From Ahaetulla prasina (Eukaryota > Chordata > Lepidosauria > Squamata > Colubridae): a DNA stretch of 64,000 nucleotides. The notes beneath the pieces were generated by a model. That model was not told the DNA's origin, made no database searches, and was given only the letters and a program-made list of their open reading frames with translations. Positions within the stretch are counted from its first letter, which is position 1, and each line of letters opens with the position of its first letter. The stretch spans positions 13,877,814 through 13,941,813 of the forward strand of contig NC_080548.1 of the NCBI RefSeq assembly GCF_028640845.1. Direction: 5' to 3'. The translations under genes were made by a program, and so were the position numbers. Below, piece after piece: positions 1 through 27,365 of the stretch.

Positions 1-141
1 TAAGGAATTAGGAGATATGTAAATTTGTATATAGATTGAGGAATATATGATATAGTAGCCACAAAGTCTCTTTTATTGTCATTATTTTTAAAATAACGTC
101 TCTCATCTCTTTCCTCCAGTCCCCTCCCACCACTTAATAAC

Positions 142-345
142 GATAGTAACAGAGTTGGAAGGGACCTTGGAGGTCATCTAGTGCAGGGGTCCCCAACCTT
201 GGCAACTTTAAGCCTGGAGGACTTCAACTCCCAGAATACTTTGCTGGCTGGGGAATTTTGGGAGTTGAAGTCCTCCAGGCTTAAAGTTGCCAAGGTTGGG
301 GACCCCTGATCTACTGCAATCCCCTGCTCACCTGCTTTAGATACC
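142..345 (+). repeat. CR1 LINE tail split by a hAT insertion
   Basis: The phrase GAGTTGGAAGGGACCTTGGA followed by GGTCATCTAG is the hallmark of CR1 3' ends. It is interrupted at 184-308 and resumes with a short stretch resembling the usual CCCCTGCTCA continuation. Similar tails lie near 30603, 38270, 49369 and 52119. Confidence 0.7.
184..308. mobile_element. Palindromic hAT MITE, copy 1
   Basis: The 125-bp element starts CAGGGGTCCCC and ends GGGGACCCCTG. The two halves are near-perfect inverted copies (arms of about 57 bases). The flanking 8-mers are atctagtg (176-183) and atctactg (309-316), a 7/8 target duplication typical of hAT transposons. It is too short to encode a transposase. At least ten relatives lie in this window. 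Confidence 0.8.
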
Positions 346-1303
346 TATGAAGGGCAGAGCTTCTTTGATTTAGCATCCTTTAAAAAAAACAACACCTAGG
401 TAGTCCTGGGGGAAAATATTTTACTTTCGTTGTTTATTTGTTAAATGTAATAAGCCGATTTTTTTTCTCCCTGTGACCGATGGTTAAACAAAACTTATTC
501 TCCCTGACTGATGACCTACAGAAGGCATCCTGCTTCTTGACGTTAAAAATCCTTATGGAGATATTTTATAACTGCTTATTCAAGCTTTTAAACCATGTCA
601 CATTACGTAGATTAGATTTTAAAAGGTGTTTAGGGGGTTGGTGCTATAATAATAGGTTTGCCCTTAAAATAGTTTGGGTTCTCTTGTTTCATTTTGCTGT
701 TTCAAAGTAGCATACGAGACCAGAAAGAGGATTGTTTGGTGAGGATGTCTAGAGTGATATTTGTTAAAAGTAGAAAATTAATATTAAATTATTATTATTG
801 TTAAAGGCAAAGTTGTTCATCTCTTTTTTGGACAGTTCGTAAGTTTCCTATAGACAGCAAGCTGCTGACTCCACAGTAAATTACTTGGAAGAGTTCAGTG
901 TTTTCTTTTTCCAAGTAACTGTGTTATGATGACAAAGTTTTTTCCCCCCCCTTAAATGAAAATACTGGTGATTGAACCAGCTTTTTGCTTTTGTTTGCAG
1001 AACATTTAAACCTGAGAGAATTGGCTTTTTTTCTGGAAAATACCTTCACTGAAAAAATCTGAATGTCCCCAGACAGTGATGCTTGAAACTTCAATAGGAA
1101 CAGTTATTCAAGAATTGGTTCTAGTATTGTATTCTAACTTTAGTCTGCTCATTTAGGGACTCTGGAATAGGGGTGTGTTAAGGCCTCACATCTCCAATGG
1201 TACATACATGCAGTGTGGTAGCTTAGATTTTCTAAGCACATCAGCTTTTTTCTTGGTTTCGTTTGCAAATTTGTAATAAGTAGATGTGTGCGTGTTAGAT
1301 TTT

Positions 1304-1415
1304 TGTTGTTGTTGTTGTTAGTTGCGAAGTTGTGTCCAACCCATCGCGACCCCATGGACAACGTTCCTCCAGGCCTTCCTGTCCTCTACCATCCTCTGGA
1401 GTCCATTTAAGCTCA
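1304..1415 (+). repeat. BovB-like retroposon fragment
   Basis: The stretch after the GTT repeat contains GTGTCCAACCCATCGCGACC and CCATGGACAA. This resembles the 3' region shared by BovB LINEs and their dependent SINEs. It is a short 5'-truncated piece with no open frame. Confidence 0.45.
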
Positions 1416-3476
1416 TGCATGTTAGATTATATTATGGTTATTTGTTTTGTTTTAAATTGTAAATGCCTCACACTTTGTTTTTATGACTATAGCCAGCTAA
1501 CAAAAAATAGGTTGATTCAGTACTGTAAAAGGTTAAGTGTGTTACAGTATGTGAAGATATCTAGTGGATATTCCTGAGTCAGTGGGAGGAAAGAAACATA
1601 AACTTTGTTATTTCCTACTATATCCTTTGTCTACGTCAGCCCACCCTCCAACTGATGCCCCCAATAATTTTTGGATGTTAATTTCAGCCAAGCAAGTCTG
1701 CAAGGCATCTGACATAAGATAACTAATCTATCTGGAGGTTATTTGTTATTACTTTTGTTGGAATACAGTCTTTCCAAGTCTGGAATGTCATATAAAAGGA
1801 AGGTACAGTGAATGCCGTAATTCCATACGGTGGTTAGAATTGGTCCTCAGAGTTCCACCCCCACTTACATGATTGAAATTTGTGGCTCCCATTGAAGACC
1901 AGTTGCAGCACCCCTCAATCACATGATCATAATTTGTGAGCTTTCCTACTAGCTTCCCCAGAAAGTCACTGGGCAAACCAGCAGGGAAGTTTGCAAGTTG
2001 CCAATGTAAGTTTCCATCACCTGCACATCCTACTCTAACCACTCAGCATTTGCACTAGCCAGTGCACCCTCCCCAAGCCTTGTCAGGCTTACCCCACCAC
2101 TCATGTATCCTCCATGCTTCCCATGTATCCTTCCTGAAACTCGCTGTGCCTCCCTTGCTAGGCTGGGATTTTTTCCCTTACATGAAATAAAAGTGGAAGA
2201 TTTTTTAAAAATACAATTAAGTTCTATAATCTGAATTCTAGCACTAATTATGGTCTGTAGGAGGAGAACAACAGTAGTGATGAGCCGTATAGCATAATAC
2301 GGGAGGTGTCTACCCAATCGAAGCGTTTCGGCTTATTTACAGTGGTGGAACTAATTACTTCATTAAGTGCCTTCCTTTTTTTTCTTAGTAATGCCATTTG
2401 TTAAGAATGCATTTTCCCATTTCTGCTCCAGATAATGTGGTTTGCATTAAACATCATAAATTTCACGTGTGGATTTTGAAAAAGATTTTTTCCCCCTTTA
2501 TTTTTAAGGGCGCTGATACAGTATTGTTCGATCAGTATTGATTTCTGTAAAAACTGGTATTGTCCATTCGATGCTTGGTCTTATATTATCAGGGCAAGCT
2601 GGGCAAAACAAATGGCTTATTTTTTTTTACCCCAACTAAATCAGCTGCTGAGTTGTCTTGAGCATTAGCTTTTAATTTCTGGCGTGTATTGTTGCTGTTG
2701 ATCTCTCTTTGATTTCCTTCTTCCTTCAAGCTGGGCAAAACCAACACCAAAGGGCTCCACCTTCAGCATATCTACATTCTGCATGACATGTGAACTGAGG
2801 ATGGATAAACACTATATATATGCCTCTGTCTAAATGACTTGTCAATAAACTTTTGCTATTGAGAATAGTTATCCTGGCATGCTGACAGTGATACCAGGAA
2901 TGGCACATGTCAAACTCTTGACCCTAATTTTGTGTAGATTGGAGAGTTAACTCTCTCTGGTAGGACATATCAGATAATTACTCTTTTTATATATAAAGTT
3001 TGCCATGATTAATAGAAACTGTTAATTGGCTCTCAACAGAATAGGAAATCTTATCTAGTTGGCTGGCTTAATGTTTTAGTTAAAATGTTATGTTTATTTC
3101 CTTTGTCTTATTTTGCTTTTTCCCCGTGAACGTCTATAACAATTCCTAACGCTTGATATCTGGGTTTTGTTTTTTTCCCCATTCTTATGAGCCAAATCAG
3201 GGACTGACTGTGTTTTCAAAACCAAACTAAGTAGTGTACATGACTAGTGAAACTTGGTCAATCTGAAAGCCCATGTCACAAATTTGGGGGTTATCTGTCT
3301 TACCTGGTTGGTTTTGGGAACTAGATAATTACATCATAAAATCAGGTGGCTAAGGAGGGAAATGAAAATATAACTCGTTTTTATAGAACAGTGTCTTATG
3401 CATTTTACTTTCTACAGACAACATCTGTTCATTTTCATATTCTATAAATAATTTGGTTTATGTTATTATTCAACAG

Positions 3477-3589
3477 ATCAATCATTATTGGAATAATCAC
3501 CGATCTGTTCTGTGATACCTTTGGTGAATGGGATGTCACTTCACAGATCTTCCATTATGAGGAAAAGCTGAGCTCCTTCAGATTATTCG
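3477..3589 (+). other. Candidate upstream exon of MTFR1L (unproven)
   Basis: A 113-base stretch lies between an acceptor-like TTATTATTCAACAG and a strong donor, TTCG|GTGAGT. One frame stays open throughout (codons from the second base). I could not match its translation to MTFR1L or another family. It may be a 5' UTR exon of MTFR1L, whose first coding exon starts 3.8 kb downstream, or a chance splice-like interval. Confidence 0.3.
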
Positions 3590-4286
3590 GTGAGTTCCAT
3601 ATTTAGGAGGTGGGTGGGAGAAGTAACTTCATTGCTGTCATTAACTAGCATAACAGAGTGCCTGGATGTGTGTCATATTTTTAGAAGCCCCCAATACCTT
3701 GGGTGGTGGGGAGGGAAAACCTTTAATTTTTGGGGACAAATGGCCTAGTTGAATGGATTTGTAATTGTCCCCATCCTTCGAAGAAATCCACTATTCAGCC
3801 TGCCTGGGGGTTTCTGTGAGTTAAAGTCCACCCAACTTCCAATTGTTAAGATTAAGAAATGCTGATCTAGACCTAAACAGCTGAGGATTGGTGGTTTTTG
3901 TCAATATAATGAAAGCATTATACTGCAAGCGTAGTGCTTTCACAGAGACAGGCAATGTCCCACCACAGAAGGGACAGAATGTAAAGGCATTATGCCGTTT
4001 GTTCACTGGGTCCCCGTCTCTGGTAAAGGCCTCTGGACTGAAACAATGACATTGCATCAGATTTGCCCTGTTGCTATTCTTTTGAGAATGCCGATAGTTG
4101 TGTTACTCATTGCATTTTATCCCGTGCTTAGTAGTTGGATTTCAGTGAGAAGAAAATGAAATCTTCAGAATTGGAAAAAATGATTTCAGAAATGGCCACA
4201 TGGACCTAAGCTGCACCTTTATAGCAAGGATATTCAGATGCCTTGTGTTCATAACTTGAAGTAATCTATGTTTTGCAAACTTTTAA

Positions 4287-6800
4287 TTTTTATTTATTTA
4301 TTTATTTTATTTATTTATTTTATTAGTTTGTCAAACATGTACAAGATAGCAGGTTTGAATATGGACATGAACATAGGAAATGAGTACAAATGGGACAGTA
4401 GGACAGGGACCTACTGGGTAGGCATGTTGGTGTGCATATGCACGCCCCCTTTACGGACCTCTTAGGAATGGAGTGAGGTCCACGGTCAACAGTTTAAGGT
4501 TGAAGCTGTGAGGGTTTGAGGCTGTAACAACAGAGTCAGATAGAGCGTTCCAGGCTCTGTTGCTGAAGTCGTATTTTCTGCAATCGAGTTTGGAGTGGTT
4601 TACCTTGAGTTTGTATCAATTGCTTGCCCATGTATTATTGAGGTTGAAGCTGAAGAAGTCATTAAAAGGTAAGACGTAGCAGACAATTTTGTATACTAGG
4701 CTTAGATCAGACCGCAGGCAGCACAGTTCCAGATTGTCCAAGCCCAAAATTTCAAGTGTGGTGGCATAAGGGATTCTATTGTGAGTAGAGGAGTCAAGTA
4801 CTCTTCTTGTGAAATACCTCTGGACCCATTCAATCGTGTTAATGTCTGATGTACAGTGTGGATTCCAGGCAGACAAGTTGAATTTGTGAATTGGTCTTGC
4901 AAAGGTTTTGTATGCCCTAGTTAGCAATACAATGTTACCGGAGAAGAAGCTTTGAAAAATCAGGTTTACAATTCATAATGCCTTTTTGACAATGCTGTTC
5001 CAGTGAGTTCTGGGGCTTAGATCGTTTGAGATGAGTACTCCTAGGTCCTTGACAGAGTGAGGGTTGTCTACGAGGTCGTTTCTGCCCAACTTGTATTTGG
5101 TGTTCTGATTTTTATTGCCAATGTATAGGACAGAGCATTTGTTAGTTGAGATTTGGAGTTGTCAAATGCGCGACCATTCTGACACATGGTCAAGGTCTCT
5201 TTGTAGGACAGCAGCATTGTCAGTGATGTTAAATAATTTTACGTCATCAACGAAGGGGATGCAGCTGCTTTTAATATGATCACATAGGTCGTTGATGTAA
5301 AGCAGAAAAAGTGTGGGTCCTAGAACGCTGCCTTGGGGGACACCACTGTTAACTGGTGCTGGATTTGATAGGGCCCTCCCTATTTTGACTACTTGTTGCC
5401 TATTTGACAAGGATCCAGAAATGCCATAAGAACTTAGTTTTAACAGTAGTTTGTCGTGCACCACTGAATCAAAGGCTTTGCAGAAGTCTATGCAAAATGT
5501 GTCTGTTGCTTTACCCTGGTCAAGATGTGTGGTCCAAATGTTTCTGCAGTGTAGGAATTGCAGATTACAGGACAAATTTTTCCTGAAACCAAACTGCTTG
5601 TTAGGAAACAGGTTGTTTGTCTCTAAATAGAGGGTGATGGATTGATTTATAATTGATTCCATGATTTTACAGATGACGCAACACAATGAGATTGGTCTGT
5701 AATTTTCTACTAAACGTGGGTCTCCCTTTTTAAAGATAGGTGTGGCTAATGACCATAGGTCGGACAAGGAGCTGATTCTGAAAGATACTTCATAGATTGT
5801 ACTTAGACAGTCAGCTATGGCAATGGCAAGCTTTTTTTAAGAAGTAGGCACATAATCCATCGGGGCCAAGAGATAGAGATGGCTTTAGGTTACATAGTGC
5901 CGTTTCAACGTTATCTATTGTAAAATCAGTATGTAGTAAATTGTTACAATTAGTTATGCTACGACTAGAGAAATGTGGGGCAGCAGCCATTGCTGTCAAC
6001 AAAGACTGAACTGAAGAACATATTGGCCTTACCAGCTTCATTGTTACATTCTTCCCCATTAGGCCCTTTTAAGGGTGGGATAGTTTTCGAGTTTGGCATT
6101 TATGAAAGTATAGAAGGCTTGGGTGGATTTCGAGTGTAACAGCTCTTCCTCCTGTTTGATGATTGGTTTGATTTGATGGTGATTGGCACATTCTGCCTTT
6201 ATCTTACAGCATAAGGCTTTATAATAGTTTTTAAAGTTAGCCACATAGCTAGTTTTGTTTTCTCGCCAAAGAGATTTTTTTTTCTTGGATTGTAGCTTTC
6301 TTATTGTTATCGGTAATTTGGTTTTTTTTTACTTTAGGGGTTGTTATTATTGGTACATACAGGTTAATGACTCTATTGATGTTGATCAAAAAAGTGTTAT
6401 AATAATCTTCTGCAGTATTACAACCTGTGAACAGAAGGTGCCAATCGAGATGCGAGGTCGACAGCTAAGAGATCATAGTTGGCTTTTTTAAAGTTATAAT
6501 TTGGAATCCCATCATTATGACCCTCTTTGCAAGGACATAAATTGAGGCAACAATCAATCATGCTGTGGTCACTGTTGGAAAAAGTTTTTTTAACTTGTAG
6601 GCCATAAATAGACTATTGCAGATGATGAGATCTAAGCAGTGTTTTTTGTTACCGCTGTTCCAGCCCCAGAGTTGTAACAGCATTGTACAGGGTTGCATGT
6701 ATAGGTTCAGATGTACATTCATTTAAGGTCCAAATAATAAGAGGCAAATTGAGATCACCAAGAAAGATAAAAGATAATTCTCTTATGAGGGACATTTTCC
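4287..6800 (-). mobile_element. Degenerate CR1/L3-type non-LTR retrotransposon
   Basis: Read on the minus strand, this is a decayed LINE. A GDLNLP endonuclease motif lies near 6750 and an SDHS-like motif near 6570. They are followed by a linker (6244-5811), the reverse transcriptase core (5767-5162), a C-terminal domain with the WNPH signature (4927-4616), a short 3' UTR and an (AAATA)n-like tail at 4325-4287. Stops and frameshifts separate these blocks. The 5' end seems truncated within the endonuclease. The same family recurs as a 3' end at 41440-41828. The clade name is an inference. Confidence 0.75.
5162..5767 (-). pseudogene. Reverse transcriptase core of the decayed LINE
   Basis: About 200 codons remain open. 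Visible signatures in order are YRPISL, the GFRK motif, the AFDSVVHD segment of motif A, SGVPQGSVLGP (motif B), and FVDD, the catalytic motif C with F in the first position. This is a fragment of the retrotransposon ORF2 (usually 900 codons or more). It is not a host gene. The frame stops on both sides, so the protein is not made intact. Confidence 0.8.
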
Positions 6801-7401
6801 AGATGCTATCATCTGAAGGTTTACTTAGATTGTAGCATTTTTTATCACAAAGTAAAGAAATATTAATTGTAATTATGAGGCACTATTCTCTTTCACTTCA
6901 ATCAGTATGTAATAATAACAGTATGTTTTCTCCAGTCAAAGATGACAGGTAAAAATGGCAAAAGGCCTGGAGAAACTTCTAATCCAAATTCTACATTTTG
7001 TGTCTTTTATTTCAGCAATAAAATAGCTTTCCTTCTACCAGGCTTAGCCCTTGTCAACCAAGGAACTACTTGAACGTTATCCTAATAGTTAAGCACATTA
7101 TCAAGGGAACTTGTGTAATTGAGAGGTTATGTAAGTGTCTATGAGGAATATCTTTTTTAGAGTACAAGAAACTGTCATTTCAGTTTGGCAGACTTATCAG
7201 CTGTTCCAACAGCATCATTAAAGGCCTCTCAAGGACTTTCTTACCTTCTTTAAATTACATGAAACAACTGTGAAATCTGCATTCATCTGTGTTTGTAACA
7301 AGTCAATTTTCTTCAGGGATGAAATACTGTGCAGCTTATCGATAACTCCTGGGGCTTCAGTTTTTTCCTGTGACTTACCTATGCTTCTTGTATGGACAGA
7401 C

Positions 7402-24106
<16,705 letters not shown>

Positions 24107-24625
24107 CAGTTATGTTCATTTCTTACGTTAGTATGCTTCTTAAGATTTTTCTCTACAGTGGCTGCCTTCCTTGAACATTAAATATCCTTTAGGGGTTAGG
24201 CTTCCTGTGTGCTTTTATGCAAAAGGAACACACTAAGTGAGAGAAACTGACGTTTTGCTGGTTTTTTCCACACAGCCAAACGATATAACATTTTTTTTAA
24301 AGGGCAAAACTTTTCCACATTCTGAACTGAAGCGTGAATACGGATTCTTTTAAAGTTGGATTTGCCAGTGGCCGACAGTGATGCTTTTCATTTAAAAAAG
24401 AAATTCATGTTATAGTCTTGCTGCAGATCTGAAGCCTGTGAATACGTAAACTCTGGAGTCCCACAATTTTGTTTCGTAAAGGTCGATTTCTGAAAAGTTC
24501 CTATTTTCTGCAGCCTCTCTCCACAACCAGCATTCTTCAAACAACTGACATATAGTTGACTAAAGATAGAATCAAGAGTCTAATCTAAGCATTGAATTTA
24601 AAATCTGGTTGTTGATGATATACAC

Positions 24626-24760
24626 TAGGGGTCTCCAACCTTGGCAACTTTAAGCCTGGCGGACTTCAATTCCCAGAATCCCCCAGCCAGCAAAGCTGCC
24701 TGGGGAATTCTGGGAGTTGAAGTACGCCAGGCTTAAAGTTGCCACGGTTGGAGACTTCTG
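24626..24760. mobile_element. Palindromic hAT MITE in the MTFR1L 3' UTR region
   Basis: Near-perfect inverted arms of about 55 bases flanked by perfect 8-bp duplications atatacac (24618-24625, 24761-24768). The first base of the CAGGGG end has changed to T. Confidence 0.82.
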
Positions 24761-26236
24761 ATATACACTAAAGCTGTGCAGCACTACAGATCTGAAAGTA
24801 GACTTGGAGGCCACCTGTCAACACCTCCTTAAATACATCTATGGAGTTGCTGGCAAATTGAGAAGCACACACCTGTGTGCACTCCAAAGTATCTTTACCC
24901 CTTTGAATTCAGGCTGCTACCCAGTCTTGTAATTCAGCTCTGTAAAGCTAAAATTGCTCTTTTTCATTTGTTGAGGCAGAGCACAACCACCTGCAGGCCT
25001 CACTCTTTGCTTTAAGCTCAGGGACCAGGAGGTTAAATTAACACACAAGTGGAAGAATAGCACACAGTCAAGTTTCTAGTGGGAGGGCAGCAAAATAACC
25101 AGTGAATTTGATAAGATACTTTAGCACTGGTGGGGATGGCCAGCACAGTCCAAGAGTGGCTTAGTTTGTTGTGCTGGCATTGCAGAATAAAACGCTATTA
25201 CAAAGACCAGTTTTGCAAAGTTTGGTCCGGGCAGAACATTTTTTTTTTCTTCATGGGGTTGTGGCACAGCTGCTTTAATGATGTTTGCAATTTATCTTCA
25301 TGTGCATCTACAAACATCTCTAGTGAAGCATCTATGACCCAAGAACCCTCAAAGCAGTTCCTCCCCCCCCAAGAATTTGCAAAATAATGCCTTGGACGCC
25401 ATGGCATTTTTTAAAGCAATTGGAAAGACTTTTCTAGGGCTTGTCTGCATGTTTAAAAATATTACCAACTAATAACCTTTCAGAACCTCCTGGCAATTTT
25501 TAGAAGGGCAAAAGTGTGGAAAAGTTTTTGCAGTATATTTTAAAAGCCTTTTTGAGCACTGGCCGGTCCTTTTGTCAGCAGCAATTGTAGCATGATAGTT
25601 TGTGATGCTGCCACTGTTATCTAGGGGAACCACGATGGTTTAAATCACTAACTTCAACCCTCAGGGAATTTATAACACTCTTTCCCATGGCGCACAAAAC
25701 AATTTTCCACTTTTTACCCATTCTTTTCTCACTGTTAATATTCTATTGAGTTATTTAAAGATACTGTAAAGCCAGATGTAGAGAACCTGGTGCTTTCCAG
25801 TCATTTTGGGCTACAATTCCCAAAAGCACTTGCCATTATAGCCTGAGGTTCAGGCTGATTGGCATTCAAATCCAAAGCCTCTGAAGAGCATCAGGTTCTC
25901 ATTGCGGCGGAACCAACTGCGAGTCCTGTTCATACTCATTGATCGGAGTTCTTTGTAAACGTACAAACTGGTGTTCTCGTCTTAAAACATCGCCTGAAGG
26001 GACACAAGAGAAGGAACCCCATGTTGGCAGGCTGGATCTTGCTGAAATTGCATGGGGTCAGGTGCACTAGCTATGCAGTTTGGTAGGTCTATTTTTTTTT
26101 AAACAGAAAACAAGACACTTCCCCCCTCCCCTCCATTTTGAAGCAGAAAGGACTGGTCAGCAATACCAACTTTTAAGTGGTGCTGTGGCTGATGGGTCTA
26201 GTTTAAACCCATCTTAGTCGACCTTTGAGCTACCTG

Positions 26237-26242
26237 AATAAA
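26237..26242 (+). terminator. Distal poly(A) signal for MTFR1L
   Basis: AATAAA lies 2.1 kb past the MTFR1L stop and about 95 bases from the opposed AUNIP signal. It is the last plus-strand AATAAA before the AUNIP coding exon. Confidence 0.4.
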
Positions 26243-26333
26243 AGCTAGTCAAATCCCATCTCGTGGAACAATTCTAGAGCAGCCCGACGTCTTTCTAGAA
26301 CACCAGGATTCAGATTCCATTCCTCGGGTTTCT

Positions 26334-26339
26334 TTTATT
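26334..26339 (-). terminator. Poly(A) signal of AUNIP
   Basis: AATAAA on the minus strand, 146 bases past the AUNIP stop codon, with a purine-poor stretch downstream. It is the nearest and best candidate. Confidence 0.6.
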
Positions 26340-26484
26340 AGCTCACACACCAAAGAAAGCATGTTGAACAAAACAAGGTTAGGTATGCAACACACAGCCA
26401 CAGGCAATATACAAAGGGGGCCTTTAAGCCAAGTTTGTTTTGTAAGAAGGCACAGAGCAGTTATCTCACAGAGCAATTACGATT

Positions 26485-27365
26485 TTAGTGTTTAATGACT
26501 TTGTTGCCTTCCGAATCCTCTGTGAATAGCAAGTCATAACATGACTTTTCACTATGTTCTGTCAGAGGAGGAACGCCGCGCCTGCCCAGAGACCCAGGGG
26601 GGCGTCTGTCTCCAGCCCAACCGTCCCTAAAGCAGCTCCTGTTATTGAAGGCGCTTCTTACAGGGGTCCTTTTGCCCCACCAGAGAGCCTTTGGCAAGGA
26701 CGGCTGGCTTCCTTCTCCTTCAGGGCGGTGCAGAATTACTCTGCAGCCCTCGGAGTCCTGTGTGAACAGCCGCTGAGTTGAAACAAGGGAGCTGTTCTCA
26801 TAGCTAGTGTACTTTCTACAGGATCCAGTTTGGTTGAAATCCAAATATGCTGCTTCTGGTAGGTTTTCTTCCAGTTCAGGATCCATATTTTCAGAGTCAG
26901 AGGAGTCCACAAAAGTAGCACCCACCCAAGAGGAAGGGAGTCTGCGCCGTTTCTCTGCATCTGCTCTTTGGTTCGAAATTATTTTAAGACTTGGGCTTCT
27001 CTGAGAAAACAAAGCGGGGCTCTCTTCTCTTTGCCAGCCATCGTTTTTCTTTTTCAGGGGGGACACCGGAGCCACCTGCTGCTGAAGCGGCCCCTTTTCT
27101 TCCAGATGCTGAATGAGATCTGTAGTTAGAAAAGCCTTCTGAGCAACAGGGGGGCTGCTGGCATGGCTCTGTGCTCGAGCGGGGAGAGAATTGCAGGTTG
27201 CTGCCTTTGCAGGTTGCCTTTGGCGGTCCTGCAGGCTCGATGGTTGAAGGACAGAAGCCCAGGCCCTGGTCCTTTCCCCTCTAAGCAATTCAGAGTCTTT
27301 TAGATTGACAACGTTGTTTGATGCGGAGGTCATTAACTGCTTGTTTGGTTCTGTGGGTTTTTCCC
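26485..27365 (-). CDS. AUNIP: AUNIP coding exon 3 (stop)
   Basis: The acceptor is CATTGTTTTTGGCAG. The exon starts with two bases completing a Gly codon, then EKPTEPNKQLM, and runs 292 codons to TAA. It ends DLLFTEDSEGNKVIKH. The related RLFTQDSEGCRVI copy lies about 90 residues earlier. The ATG-bounded frame reaches 27378, but its first four codons are intronic. Confidence 0.92.

Larger units (their letters stand above)
1..3476. other. Non-coding region upstream of MTFR1L
   Basis: AT-rich sequence with no convincing exon. It holds a CR1 tail split by a palindromic hAT element near 142-345 and a BovB-like fragment near 1304-1415. I recognise nothing in 346-1300 or 1416-3476. The short open frames here lack splice context and family resemblance. 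Confidence 0.6.
24107..26270 (+). other. Probable 3' UTR of MTFR1L
   Basis: No other gene is seen between the stop codon and the convergent AUNIP end. Poly(A) signal candidates are ATTAAA at 24177-24182, AATAAA at 25186-25191 and AATAAA at 26237-26242. Use of a distal signal would put the hairpin element at 24626-24760 into the mRNA. UTR length is not determined by the sequence alone. Confidence 0.5.

Noticed and set aside
5162..5767. A reverse transcriptase frame as a domesticated host gene
   Set aside because: It is flanked by stops and frameshifted endonuclease and C-terminal pieces, with a LINE tail. That is the pattern of a decayed retrotransposon.
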